Shown here piece by piece: positions 17,836 to 27,331 of a DNA stretch of 33,020 nt. A program made the translations under genes and the position numbers. The notes under the pieces are model-generated. The model saw nothing but the letters and a program-made list of their open reading frames with translations, searched no databases and had not been told where the DNA came from. Position 1 is the stretch's first letter. Each line of letters begins with the position of its first letter. Source of the stretch: Myxococcales bacterium (GTDB lineage Bacteria; Myxococcota_A; UBA9042; UBA3505); the NCBI GenBank assembly GCA_002728755.1, contig PBVT01000093.1:1-33020 (forward strand). The letters are read 5' to 3'.

Positions 17836-18347
17836 GACGGTCGACGATCACGGTAGTAGCCTTATTGCCCCTGGTTTTCATGTATGCGGGGTGTCGCAAT
17901 TCGGGACAACGCTTTCAGGAACTTGATACCTCCGCGAACCAGGACCGGGGTAATTATGTTGGCCAGGTGACCTTTTCCCTCTCCAAGGAAGTCACCTTTC
18001 AGGTGGAATTAGCGAAAACCGTCGAGGAGCGTGCCCGGGGCCTCATGTTTCGTCGGCATCTAGAGCCTCGGCATGGGATGTTGTTTCTTTTTGATGAACG
18101 TTCCCAGCACAGTTTTTATATGAAGAATACGTATATACCTCTGGATATCGTATTCATGGATCGAATAGAGGAAGGAGTCCGTGTGGTGGGCATATTGAAA
18201 AATATGCGTCCCCTCGATGAGATATCCCGCTATGTAGACGCCCCTTCGACCATGGCATTAGAAATACCTGCCGGGCAGGCCGATGCTCTTGGAATTAAGA
18301 ACGGTGTCGCTGCGAAGATTGTGCTCCCATCGAGTCCGAACGGTTAG
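17832..18347 (+). CDS. DUF192 family lipoprotein
   Basis: A 171-residue exported protein with signal peptide and lipobox 'MYAGC'. The DUF192 fold follows with its typical series 'RARGLMFRRHL', 'GMLFLFDE', 'FYMKNTYIPLDIVFMD' and 'ALEIPAGQADALGI'. The family is small, widespread and of unknown biochemical function. It is coupled to the metzincin-like gene by an ATGA overlap. Its stop TAG overlaps the TAA of the opposing helicase gene (TTAG). Confidence 0.9.
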   Translation: MRRSTITVVALLPLVFMYAGCRNSGQRFQELDTSANQDRGNYVGQVTFSLSKEVTFQVELAKTVEERARGLMFRRHLEPRHGMLFLFDERSQHSFYMKNTYIPLDIVFMDRIEEGVRVVGILKNMRPLDEISRYVDAPSTMALEIPAGQADALGIKNGVAAKIVLPSSPNG

Positions 18348-21300
18348 CTGGGGTCGTGGGCCTGTGTGTTGCCATCGTCAGCAGCCGAGGGTTTAACAGC
18401 AGGGGTTGATTCGGCGGATTCTTTTGTGTCCTTAGGAGCCTTGGCCTCTTTGGATTCTGCGGCGGCTTTCCCTTTCCCTCCGTCTCGTCGGCCGCGTCGA
18501 CTTCGTCGTCTGCGAACCGCATCGGACTTTCCGGTCTTGGGTTTGGGCTCGGGTTTCGGTACCTCAATCTCCGAAGCCTCCGGGATCGCTTCTGTGGGCT
18601 CGAAGAAGGATGCGACTTCTTCAGCGGTCAGTAGATCTTCAAGCTGTTTCCCGTCGTTGATAGCGGCATCAAAAAGGGCTTTCTTATGCTTCTGGAGTTC
18701 GACAACCTTCTCTTCGACTGTATTTGCAGAGACAAGTTTGATTACGAAGACTGGGCGTGTTTGGCCGATTCGATGGGCCCGGTCGTTGGCCTGGGCTTCA
18801 ATCGCAGGGTTCCACCAGGGATCCAGATGGATCACATAATCAGCTGCCGTAAGATTCAGACCCGTACCACCAGCCTTCAAGCTCAGTAGGAATACGGGGG
18901 GTCCATCTTCGGATTGGAATTGTTCTACAACCGCACCGCGATCTTTCGTGCTTCCATCGAGGCGGGTGGTTCGAATCTTGGACTTTTTCAACGCGGACTG
19001 TGTCAGGTCGAGAAGGCTTGTCCACTGCGAGAATACGAGCGCCTTATGTCCTTCCGATATGATTTCTTCGAGTGTATCGATGACCGTTCGTAGTTTGGAA
19101 GAGCCGGCTCGCGCCCCGAGCTCCTTGGCCTCTTCAAATGGCAAGAGGCCAGGGTGACAAGAGGCCTGACGGAGACGTAATAACGCCTCCAACATAGTGA
19201 GGCTCGGACCACCCTTGGTGGACTTCTCCATGGCACCATAGACTTGTGCGCGATAGGCATCTCGTACCGTGGCGTAGATGTGCTGCTCCTCTGTGCTTAG
19301 AGGCACATGCAGGATCATCTCGGTTCGTTCCGGCAATTCCTTGGCCACTTCTTCTTTTAGACGCCGAAGAATAAAGGGCTTGATACGCTCGCGTAGCCCG
19401 GAGAGTCGGTCTTTCAAAATCTCCGGCTTGATCTGCCCTGCCGACCGCACGCCATAGTTTCGTGCGAATGATTTTCTGCGACCAAGAAAACCAGGCATTG
19501 TGAAGTGGAACTGACTCCATACGTCATCAAGCCGGTTCTCCAATGGAGTACCCGTCATGACGAAATTATGATCCGACTTGAGTCGGTAGGCGGATTTTGC
19601 CGTCTGGCTATCTGCGTTCTTGACGTGTTGGGACTCGTCGAGAAAGACCGCATGCCAATGAATAGACGATAGCTGCTCACTGTCGATCCGTAGGAGAGGG
19701 TAGGACGTCAGGATAATATCCGTTTTGCCCTTCTCTAATGTGTCCAGGATCTTCTTTCGATTGGTGCCCTGGTACACCGCTAGGTTGAGGGTTGGGCAGA
19801 ACCGCTTCGCTTCTTGTTGCCAATTGAACACAACACTGGTGGGAGCGACTACGAGAACCGGCTTTCCAGCCGCGTTTCCTTCTTCTTTTTCACGAAGAAT
19901 ATAGGTAAGAGCCTGTAGGGTCTTACCCAGACCCATATCGTCTGCGAGACAACCGCCATATCCCTGATCCGAAAGCCAACATAACCATGTGAAACCCTGC
20001 TTCTGGTAATCACGCAGCTCTGCTTTCATGCCACGGGGGACGGTTATGGCGTCGAGGTGCTCGGGATAGGACAACATATTTTTGAGTTGCTCAAATCGGT
20101 CGTCACCCTGGAAGTTGTCCACGGCGTCTTCGAGTGCGGCGCCTAGAGATGCCAGATATTTTGGTAATCGGCTTCCCAGAGTCTCACGAGCATGTTCGGC
20201 CTCTTCCAACAACATGCCATACCGCTCAAGCCACTTTGTCGGAACCTGCGCATAGCTCCCGTCTTGCATCTGCACGAAGCGTCGCTTTTTATGCCATGCT
20301 TTGAGTACTGCCGAAGCCGAAGCAAGTTGCTCTCCGGCTGTAAAACCGAGTTTCAGGTCGAACCAATCCATTTCGCTGCTGACACGGGCGTTTGTTCCCA
20401 TATCTCCACGATTGACCCGCAGGCGGGAGAGGTTTTCGTCTCCGTAGATTGAGAAATCCGACTCAAGCAATGGTAGCTGCTCTGCCAGGAAGGACAGCGC
20501 ATCTTCGCCGCTAAGGACGATATTCCATGGGTCCATTTCCGTATCGAGCTCTGCGCTCTCGATCTCTCTCGACGCTGCGACGGCCTGGAGAAGTTGGGCA
20601 AGATATTGCGCCTCATCTTCTGGGTTACGCTCGATAAGCGGTTCCGTATCGCTGCTCTTAAGGAAGTGTGGGCTATCTGGACCAGCCTCGACCGTGTCAC
20701 CAGCGGGTACCGTGTATGCGAAGGATGCACGAACGGCCAGAGACATATCTTCTGGTTCCGTCAGATATAGACGTGGTTCTGGCCGCGGGGCGAGAACATT
20801 CGGGAGTCGATCCGTCAGAATTTCGGCGGGGTATCTAGACGCTAGAAGGGGCCATTCCCGTTCACGAAAACGATCGACATCTTCGTTCGCTACCGTGGGA
20901 AGTTTATCGAGTTCAAAGGCACCAAAGGTGCGAAGCAACCGTGTACCTTCATTGGTCAGAGGATGCAGGCTTCCATCACTGAGGTGCACCCAACCCGGAT
21001 TGGCCGGTATATAATGTCGCAAGCCAGGGAGAGGACCCGAGGCCGCGGGAATCCGATTCTTGGGATCCGGACTCTCGTCGTTTGTCCCTGTTTCATGAAT
21101 CGGCTCGATCCAGAACCGGAGACTGTCTTCTTCAAAATCCGAAACCACCAGGCGCAGTTGAATCGGCGTCTTGGCGATACGAACGGCTTCGCCGTGGATT
21201 CGGACATCTCTTGTATGCGCTAATAAACGTAAGATCCTATCGAGGCTCCCACCATCCCATGCGGGCTCATCTTTACCGGTCGTAGACTTACGTGCCCCCA

Positions 21301-22138
21301 GATAGGTTAACGCCAGATGATCTTCTGGGAGAACATCCATCTCATTGCTCAACTCACGGAGCGACAGATTGTCCATCTCATAGATTCGTTTTCCACGGGT
21401 TGGACGCATTCCAGGTCCCATACGAGCCACGCGAACCTCGATAGGCATGGGATCTGCGGCACCTGGTAGAAGGTCGTAGGATATCCATGGCTCATTTGGG
21501 TTCAATGGTATGGTCGGGCCATCTTCATTCGGCGGAGGTGGCGCCTCTTCCGTGTCCAGAAGTACGGCGAGCCAGACTGGGAGGGCCGATCCGGCAACAA
21601 TGCCTCCTCGTGGCCGTCGCAATTCTACGTTTGGTCCGAGATTTCGCATCATCAAGGAGGGCTCGGCTGCGCCGCTTAGTTCCTTATTGGCGTCATCTTC
21701 TTCCGCTTTCTGGGTAGCGAACCATAGGGTCATGGCCGCTGCTACCATATGTTTACAGGTCGAGCCTTTACGGGCGAATGGGCAGGTGCACCGTCCTTCG
21801 AAGCGCTCGGGACTAGCCGATGGCCACGCGATACTAACCAGGTAGCGGCGCGATCCATTGACTCCGGCCTCTACATGGTCGCCTCGAATTTTCAGATAGG
21901 CTACGCGCTTATCCTCCGCGTATTTGACCCCTCGCTGCCACACAAAATCTTCGCTTCCAATACGCCGACGAACCCGGTCCAGTAGACGAGTCGTTATCGG
22001 CAGCGGTGGGAGCGTTCCGATGATGCGTGTTCCATCCAGTGGTTGCGCCTCGGTACCCAGCAGGACTTTGTCCTGGTTTGGGCTTCCTCTTCGGCGTCCT
22101 CTGTTACGTCGCTTTGAATTTCGCGACTTTCGAGCCAT
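18344..22138 (-). CDS. SWIM zinc-finger SNF2-family helicase
   Basis: A 1264-residue DNA translocase. From N to C: a Lys/Arg-rich start; SWIM zinc finger CxCx8CxH at 117-130; a large SNF2-associated region (about 150-690); ATPase lobe 1 with Walker A 'DDMGLGKT' (Lys739) and DExx box 'DESQ' at 834-837; lobe 2 with 'GGTGLNLTAADYVIHLDPWW' and motif VI 'QANDRAHRIGQ'; then a basic, Ala/Lys/Glu-rich disordered tail after about 1190. This is the domain order of bacterial SWIM-SNF2 proteins, thought to remodel DNA-protein or RNA polymerase complexes; the client is unknown. AGGAG lies 7 bases before the ATG. It stands alone with no neighbouring methylase, nuclease or defence gene, so a housekeeping role is more likely than phage defence. 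Confidence 0.93.
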   Translation of the reverse strand: MARKSRNSKRRNRGRRRGSPNQDKVLLGTEAQPLDGTRIIGTLPPLPITTRLLDRVRRRIGSEDFVWQRGVKYAEDKRVAYLKIRGDHVEAGVNGSRRYLVSIAWPSASPERFEGRCTCPFARKGSTCKHMVAAAMTLWFATQKAEEDDANKELSGAAEPSLMMRNLGPNVELRRPRGGIVAGSALPVWLAVLLDTEEAPPPPNEDGPTIPLNPNEPWISYDLLPGAADPMPIEVRVARMGPGMRPTRGKRIYEMDNLSLRELSNEMDVLPEDHLALTYLGARKSTTGKDEPAWDGGSLDRILRLLAHTRDVRIHGEAVRIAKTPIQLRLVVSDFEEDSLRFWIEPIHETGTNDESPDPKNRIPAASGPLPGLRHYIPANPGWVHLSDGSLHPLTNEGTRLLRTFGAFELDKLPTVANEDVDRFREREWPLLASRYPAEILTDRLPNVLAPRPEPRLYLTEPEDMSLAVRASFAYTVPAGDTVEAGPDSPHFLKSSDTEPLIERNPEDEAQYLAQLLQAVAASREIESAELDTEMDPWNIVLSGEDALSFLAEQLPLLESDFSIYGDENLSRLRVNRGDMGTNARVSSEMDWFDLKLGFTAGEQLASASAVLKAWHKKRRFVQMQDGSYAQVPTKWLERYGMLLEEAEHARETLGSRLPKYLASLGAALEDAVDNFQGDDRFEQLKNMLSYPEHLDAITVPRGMKAELRDYQKQGFTWLCWLSDQGYGGCLADDMGLGKTLQALTYILREKEEGNAAGKPVLVVAPTSVVFNWQQEAKRFCPTLNLAVYQGTNRKKILDTLEKGKTDIILTSYPLLRIDSEQLSSIHWHAVFLDESQHVKNADSQTAKSAYRLKSDHNFVMTGTPLENRLDDVWSQFHFTMPGFLGRRKSFARNYGVRSAGQIKPEILKDRLSGLRERIKPFILRRLKEEVAKELPERTEMILHVPLSTEEQHIYATVRDAYRAQVYGAMEKSTKGGPSLTMLEALLRLRQASCHPGLLPFEEAKELGARAGSSKLRTVIDTLEEIISEGHKALVFSQWTSLLDLTQSALKKSKIRTTRLDGSTKDRGAVVEQFQSEDGPPVFLLSLKAGGTGLNLTAADYVIHLDPWWNPAIEAQANDRAHRIGQTRPVFVIKLVSANTVEEKVVELQKHKKALFDAAINDGKQLEDLLTAEEVASFFEPTEAIPEASEIEVPKPEPKPKTGKSDAVRRRRSRRGRRDGGKGKAAAESKEAKAPKDTKESAESTPAVKPSAADDGNTQAHDPS

Positions 22139-22495
22139 TCAAGGTCTCCTGAAAGCGAAAGGCGCGGTCGGTTCCTCCAGGAAGTTCAGGTTTTAACCTC
22201 TTCTAGGGAAACGTCTGGCGCGGCTCTCTTCTGTTAATTAGCTATGCCGTCAAATCAAATTCGTGTGAGTTTCAACTGCTCGCAGTGTTGAACTGCGTAG
22301 CGACCATGGTTTGAGGCAGGCGCGGCTTTTTGTTCCCACTTGAAATCCTTCCAGGGAGGAGTAAGCGGAAAAACCCCAGTTGCCTCTGTACTAAACAGTG
22401 GTAGCAAATCCTCAAGACAATGTCATCTAGTTTTTGGGATTTTTGTGACTGTGCAGTCGGTATGGACGAGAGGTTCGCCGGTTGTCTATGAGCAC
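22139..22495. other. 357-bp intergenic region upstream of the helicase gene
   Basis: No gene is supported here. It holds the helicase ribosome-binding site and two short inverted repeats: cgcagt-N5-actgcg (22281-22297) and gactg-N2-cagtc (22447-22458). On the minus strand A/T-rich runs follow the porin stop, but I see no classic terminator and no convincing -35/-10 pair. Confidence 0.5.
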
Positions 22496-24013
22496 TCAGC
22501 GTGGATCGAAGTGAATGGTGAGGCCGGCAGAAACAACATGGAGTCCACTTTCGAAGGAGCCACCGCCCGCTGGGACGCCTGGCGGTTTGCCTGGATTTCC
22601 GTCGTGGCAGTTTTCCGTATCATCGTATGGAGGGAGACATTGTGACAGGGGGCGAATCTGGTAGATGTTGGTTTCGTCCGCTGGAACATGACGGTCCGGG
22701 TGTAGGATCAGAGCGTAGGCCAATGAGAAGTCGAACCGCTCCCATCGTATGGTGGCGCCTGTGGTAAATCCGAGGCGTTCCGAGGCCGTAAAATCTAGAT
22801 GCGTATACGAGAGGGGGCTCGCAGCGCTCTCATAGAAGGTACCCGCACGCACGCTTAACCGGTTCGGTATGACGTGATAATCACCACCCAGACGTATGGA
22901 GTAGGTGTCTTTATATGCTTTGGTCAGGCTAACAGGCGCGATGGGGACCGAGGAACCAGGACCAGCCTCTGGATCGTCTCCGACGAATTGGAAAGCATCA
23001 CCAAAGGCGACATCAAAGGATTGTAACTGGCTCCAGGCTTCGTAGATGGCGTTGAGCTCCAGGTCGAACACCTCACGTCCTGCACCGGTTCGGTGAACGT
23101 AACGAATACCCCCTCGTATCCAGGAGGGTAGAGTTACATCCAAGGTGACACCGTTATCGTTTTCTACCAGATATTCGGCCGCGATATTGGCGATTGTTGT
23201 TCCGATAAACTCATGTTCGAAGTGTCCTTCGGAATGAATCTTTATTGGGAGAGGTCGGCTGGAGATGGCAACTTCCCAGTTGGAATGTGGACGCCACCAG
23301 AGTCCGACCGTGCCTGTGAGCGTGAATCGGTCCTGCGTATTCAATTCAAATAGAACATCTCCAGATGTGGACTCCGTCGGAGCGCCTGGAGGGAGATCTG
23401 GAAACAGCTCTGCAAGCTCCATAGATGCCACAACCGAGAACCGATTCTTCAAAAGGTCGACCGATTGAATCGTGGCACCGATGGCAAAGTTCTTATGGGG
23501 TTTATAGGCGGCCCCCAGGGTGTAAAACGCCATGAGAATATCGGATTCGACGAGCATGTAGCGCTGGGGACCATCCTTTGGGAAGGAGCGATGTCCTATC
23601 GCGGGAGGACCGAAGGCGCCGAGGCCCAGCACAAGGTTTTCGGTGCCTAAATCCGATGTGACAGCCATGAAGGGGGCCCAGAAAAGAGGGCCTTCGTTTT
23701 GTACTTCTCCAAATTCGGTGTCGGGGGGAACCAGAGTGCCAGAGCCTGAATCATATTCCAGAGACTCTCTGCGGAAGCGATAATCCAGTAATGATAACTG
23801 GTTGTCGAAGAGGATCTGTGTGCCGCGAAGGCGACTCAAAAGGGCGGGGTTGTACCAGAGAGCGGTAGGATCGGAAGCTCCGACCACATAGGAACCAGCC
23901 CGTCCCAATCCACGAGTCCCATTATCCGGAACCTCCATTCCACCGCCTAGTGCAAGTCCGGGAATGGAGCAAATGAGCACAATACATAGGAGGATCCTGG
24001 CGGGTATGTGCAT
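22496..24013 (-). CDS. FadL/OMPP1/TodX family outer-membrane transporter
   Basis: A 505-residue beta-barrel protein with a signal peptide (about 1-23). The N-terminal FadL signature reads 'NGTRGLGRAGSYVVGASDPT' followed by 'ALWYNPALL'. Alternating hydrophobic strands continue to a C terminus ending in 'AGLTIHFDPR'. FadL-type barrels import long-chain fatty acids or other hydrophobic compounds by lateral diffusion; the substrate here is not determinable. A Shine-Dalgarno-like ggaagtagg precedes the ATG, and the promoter lies at 24084-24113. It is divergent from the TSP3/OmpA-like gene, so the two envelope genes may respond to shared signals. Confidence 0.9.
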   Translation of the reverse strand: MHIPARILLCIVLICSIPGLALGGGMEVPDNGTRGLGRAGSYVVGASDPTALWYNPALLSRLRGTQILFDNQLSLLDYRFRRESLEYDSGSGTLVPPDTEFGEVQNEGPLFWAPFMAVTSDLGTENLVLGLGAFGPPAIGHRSFPKDGPQRYMLVESDILMAFYTLGAAYKPHKNFAIGATIQSVDLLKNRFSVVASMELAELFPDLPPGAPTESTSGDVLFELNTQDRFTLTGTVGLWWRPHSNWEVAISSRPLPIKIHSEGHFEHEFIGTTIANIAAEYLVENDNGVTLDVTLPSWIRGGIRYVHRTGAGREVFDLELNAIYEAWSQLQSFDVAFGDAFQFVGDDPEAGPGSSVPIAPVSLTKAYKDTYSIRLGGDYHVIPNRLSVRAGTFYESAASPLSYTHLDFTASERLGFTTGATIRWERFDFSLAYALILHPDRHVPADETNIYQIRPLSQCLPPYDDTENCHDGNPGKPPGVPAGGGSFESGLHVVSAGLTIHFDPR

Positions 24014-24083
24014 ATGAACCTACTTCCGTATGATGAAACGACCGGAGCAGAGGAGAGATCCCTATCGTGCACCGCTCGGAATT

Positions 24084-24113
24084 TATATATGGGGAAAATA
24101 GAACCCCTGGCAA
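24084..24113 (-). promoter_or_regulatory. Promoter of the FadL-family gene
   Basis: On the minus strand TTGCCA (24108-24113, 5 of 6), 18-base spacer, TATATA (24084-24089, 4 of 6) in a very AT-rich stretch. The spacer holds a small GGGG...CCCC inverted repeat. The leader would be about 65 bases. Confidence 0.5.
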
Positions 24114-24159
24114 CCTCCAAACGTGACAAAGTGGAGGACAGCTCATAGAATCGGCACCC

Positions 24160-25818
24160 ATGATAGAGATTCGGGAAAAGGTTGGGGGTGTTGTTGCTGC
24201 AATCGGATTGGGAGTGATCCTGGTACTGATGGCCTTGTCGCCCATTCGCTCAGCGCAAGCTGGAGACCTGGACGTTACAAAATTACGACCTTCGCCCCAT
24301 GTCTACGATGTCATGACGGTAAAGTTTCTGGATTTTCCCAGTACGGTGTCAGGCGCGGGAGGCGTCTTCGTTCATTATGGGCAGAACCAGTTGGTGTATC
24401 TGACGCCCGATGGTCCACAGGCCGTCGTTAAAGATAGAGTTACGGCCGACTTCTATGGCAGTCTTGCTTTCTCGGAGCGCTTCTCTCTTGGGTTGTTGAT
24501 TCCAGGAGTACTCGTCAATAAGGGGGAGATGGGCTTTGCCCAGCCCATCGATTCGGGTTCTGGAATCGGTGATATCGGCCTCTCTATGAAAGGTGCGATT
24601 CTGAAACGAGGTCGAAAAGGTTTTGGGCTTGGACTGGCACTGGATGCCAAGTTTGCCACTGGACGGGAGCGGGCACATCTTAGTGATGGTGGGACCGTTG
24701 TTCTTACGTCGTTGGTGGCCGATACAGCCTTCCACGGCTATCGGGCTGCTTTGAACCTGGGCTACCGAATTCGGGACACCTACGAGGAGGAAGATGGGCT
24801 TTTCTCTGTAGGCAATGAGCTGGATATTCGATTCGCGTTTGAGGCTCCACTTGTAAGGAACGAGATCGGTCTATTTGGGCAAGTCGCTTCGACGACGGGG
24901 ACCTCGGGCTTTTATGGTGATCCGAATACGAACTATTTTGAAGTGGGCGGTGGACTGTCCTACCAGCATTCGTCGGGTATGCGTGCGCTGATCGGTGGGG
25001 GCGGTGGTCTCGCCAAAGGATATGGAAATGTCCGCGTACGAGCGTTTTTGGGGCTTGCATATTATCCCTCAGTACGTCCCCCGGATTCGGATTCCGACGG
25101 CGTGTTGGATGCGGTCGACCAATGTCCGAATCGAGCAGAGGACATGGACCAATATGAAGACCATGATGGTTGTCCTGAACCGGATAATGATGGCGATTCC
25201 ATTCTGGATGGGGACGATAAATGTCCCGTGGATCCCGAGGATGTGGATGGGTTCAAGGATAAGGATGGTTGCCCCGAATTTGATAATGACGCCGATGGTC
25301 TGACCGATAAGAATGATCTCTGTCCTGATGAAGCGGAAGATTTCGATCAGTTTGAGGACAGCGACGGCTGTCCCGATGAAGACAACGACGAAGATGGTAT
25401 TCCAGACGATAAGGATGCGTGTCCGCAGGAAGCTGAAAATAAGAATGATCATAAGGACGACGATGGCTGCCCTGATGAGGCTCCGCTGGCTGAATTGCGG
25501 GATGGAAAATTAATCGTTCGAGGTCAGGTGGTATTTCGTGGAGCGACAGCCAAGCTGGACCGTTCGAGTCGGCCCGTTCTGGATGCAGTCTCGGCCGTTC
25601 TGAAAGGTAATCCCGGGATTACCCAGGTGGAGATCCTGGTGACCACAGGTGATGAGGTTGTTGCCCGGCGTGCGAATCGCCGGAGTGCAAGCCGCGCTCG
25701 TAAGATAGCCGATTATTTGATCCGAAAAGGGGTTCCCAGTGGCCAGGTAGTCGCCAAGGGGGGCGGGGCCGGAGATTCCACGGCGGTCGTGTTTACGATC
25801 CTCGGATCTGGTCAATAA
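24160..25818 (+). CDS. TSP3-repeat outer-membrane protein with OmpA-like C terminus
   Basis: A 552-residue protein with signal peptide (cleavage after about 34, 'RSAQA'). An N-terminal beta-rich region (about 35-305) looks like an outer-membrane barrel. Five calcium-binding thrombospondin type 3 units follow (about 308-450, pattern 'DSDSDGVLDAVDQCP'). The C-terminal OmpA-like domain (about 455-552) is degenerate: the usual TD..G..xxN..LS..RA pattern is only partly kept ('TTGDEVVARRAN', 'SASRARKIADYL'), so peptidoglycan binding is uncertain. ATG 24160 fits the signal peptide, but the only good Shine-Dalgarno (ggagga, 24133-24138) is 21 bases away. The role is probably anchoring or stabilising the outer membrane. 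Confidence 0.88.
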   Translation: MIEIREKVGGVVAAIGLGVILVLMALSPIRSAQAGDLDVTKLRPSPHVYDVMTVKFLDFPSTVSGAGGVFVHYGQNQLVYLTPDGPQAVVKDRVTADFYGSLAFSERFSLGLLIPGVLVNKGEMGFAQPIDSGSGIGDIGLSMKGAILKRGRKGFGLGLALDAKFATGRERAHLSDGGTVVLTSLVADTAFHGYRAALNLGYRIRDTYEEEDGLFSVGNELDIRFAFEAPLVRNEIGLFGQVASTTGTSGFYGDPNTNYFEVGGGLSYQHSSGMRALIGGGGGLAKGYGNVRVRAFLGLAYYPSVRPPDSDSDGVLDAVDQCPNRAEDMDQYEDHDGCPEPDNDGDSILDGDDKCPVDPEDVDGFKDKDGCPEFDNDADGLTDKNDLCPDEAEDFDQFEDSDGCPDEDNDEDGIPDDKDACPQEAENKNDHKDDDGCPDEAPLAELRDGKLIVRGQVVFRGATAKLDRSSRPVLDAVSAVLKGNPGITQVEILVTTGDEVVARRANRRSASRARKIADYLIRKGVPSGQVVAKGGGAGDSTAVVFTILGSGQ

Positions 25819-25924
25819 TTCATAGCATCGGACAACAAGTGTTGACCCAGTTCTTGAGTAATTTGGCATGTATGGATAGTGTGCGAACCCTACAGCTTGG
25901 TTCGAACCCTTGCGCGAGGAACCC

Positions 25925-27232
25925 ATGGCAGAGTACCAACTGACACGCTCAGAGACGGCATTCACACGTGCGAAAGAATGTTTCCCTGGAGGGGTAAATA
26001 GCCCTGTACGGGCCCTTGGCTCTGTGGGGGGGACACCATTTTTCACCGTGCGAGGCCATGGCGCAGAAATCCATGACGCGGATGGTCATAGCTATGTGGA
26101 TATGGTTCTGGCCTATGGTCCGCTTATCCTGGGTCATGGACATCCACGTGTCGCCGAAGCCCTTCATGAAGCGGTTGAGGATGGATGGTCCTATGGGACA
26201 CCGACGTTGCTCGAAACGAATCTGGCAAATCGCGTTCGAAATTTTTTCCCATCGATGGAGAAGATGCGGTTCGTAAATAGTGGTACGGAAGCTACCATGA
26301 GCGCGATTCGACTCGCACGTGGGGCGACCGGCAGAGACCTGACGGTCAAGTTCGAAGGCTGTTACCACGGACATGTTGATTCTTTATTGGTGAAGGCTGG
26401 TTCGGGAGCCCTTACACATGGTCACCCGGATAGCGGTGGTGTTCCCACGTCGATTGCAGAGACGACACTGTTGGCGCCGTTTAATGATTTAGAGGCTGTA
26501 CAGGCACTCTTTGAACGACACGGTGCACAGATAGCCAGTGTTATATTGGAGCCTGTAGCGGGCAATATGGGCGTGATCCCACCTCTTCCTGGCTTCTTAG
26601 AGGGATTACGAGCTCTATGCGATGAGCACCAGTCCATCTTGATCTTTGATGAGGTCATGACTGGCTTCCGGGTGCATCGAGGTGGTGCTCAGGCTCTGTA
26701 CGGCGTCGTGCCGGATCTCACCTGCCTTGGAAAGGTCATTGGTGGCGGTCTGCCAGTCGGTGCCTTTGGTGGCCGAGCCGATATTATGAATCATCTTGCT
26801 CCCGAAGGATCGGTGTACCAGGCGGGCACTCTGAGCGGGAACCCCCTTTCGATGGTTGCTGGTTGTGCAACATTGGAAGTACTGGAAGATACGCCGATCT
26901 TTGACCGCCTCGAGGAACGGGCCGCGGTATTGGCGCAGGGACTACAGACGGTCGCAGACGAGGATGGCATAGAGATGTGTGTCCAACAGGTTGGAACGAT
27001 GCTTACGCCATTTTTTCAGGCCGGACCTGTCCATCGACTCGGTGATGTAAGCGCATCGAACTTTGAACGATTCGCTCTGTTTTTCCATGGTATGCGTCGA
27101 GAAGGAGTCAGCATTCCTCCCTCGCAATACGAAGCATGGTTCTTGGCCACAACACACGATTCGACAATCTGTGATCGTGTTGTTTCAGCGGCCCGAGCGG
27201 TGATGGCGGCCGATATAATTCCAGGCACGTAA
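25925..27232 (+). CDS. hemL: Glutamate-1-semialdehyde 2,1-aminomutase
   Basis: PLP enzyme that converts glutamate-1-semialdehyde to 5-aminolevulinate, the last step of the C5 route to heme. The 435 residues carry the typical N terminus 'CFPGGVNSPVRA', the phosphate-binding 'NSGTEATMSAIRLAR', the PLP-contacting 'IFDEVMTGFR' and the Schiff-base lysine Lys270 in 'CLGKVIGGGLPVGAFGG'. ATG 25925 is preferred over TTG 25910 because of gagga just upstream and agreement with family N termini. It follows the TSP3/OmpA-like gene by about 100 bases; that gap has an 8-base direct repeat (cgaaccct at 25884 and 25903) and no clear promoter. Confidence 0.96.
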   Translation: MAEYQLTRSETAFTRAKECFPGGVNSPVRALGSVGGTPFFTVRGHGAEIHDADGHSYVDMVLAYGPLILGHGHPRVAEALHEAVEDGWSYGTPTLLETNLANRVRNFFPSMEKMRFVNSGTEATMSAIRLARGATGRDLTVKFEGCYHGHVDSLLVKAGSGALTHGHPDSGGVPTSIAETTLLAPFNDLEAVQALFERHGAQIASVILEPVAGNMGVIPPLPGFLEGLRALCDEHQSILIFDEVMTGFRVHRGGAQALYGVVPDLTCLGKVIGGGLPVGAFGGRADIMNHLAPEGSVYQAGTLSGNPLSMVAGCATLEVLEDTPIFDRLEERAAVLAQGLQTVADEDGIEMCVQQVGTMLTPFFQAGPVHRLGDVSASNFERFALFFHGMRREGVSIPPSQYEAWFLATTHDSTICDRVVSAARAVMAADIIPGT

Positions 27233-27331
27233 GACCTCGGTCCCGACCCCTCAGACGAGGAGACGGAGAAAGGTCTGCAGTCCAGTGTTTGGGTGGGGGG
27301 TAGTAGTACGCAAAAATACCCTCTTTGGTGG

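Noticed and set aside
18344..22138. SNF2 helicase as part of a DISARM- or defence-type island
   Set aside because: No methyltransferase, nuclease, phospholipase D or other defence gene is nearby; neighbours are envelope and hypothetical genes.
22340..22645. Plus-strand open frame of 101 codons in the helicase-porin gap
   Set aside because: Runs into the porin coding region antisense, has no Shine-Dalgarno, and no recognisable features.
25075..25470. Tandem repeat-like DNA rich in gat/gac
   Set aside because: Explained by the five TSP3 calcium-binding units of the coding sequence; not a separate DNA element.
25895..25915. ggttcgaacc resembles a tRNA T-arm
   Set aside because: Only two adjacent stem pairs form next to the loop, and no acceptor, D or anticodon arm lies upstream; it is a short palindrome before hemL.
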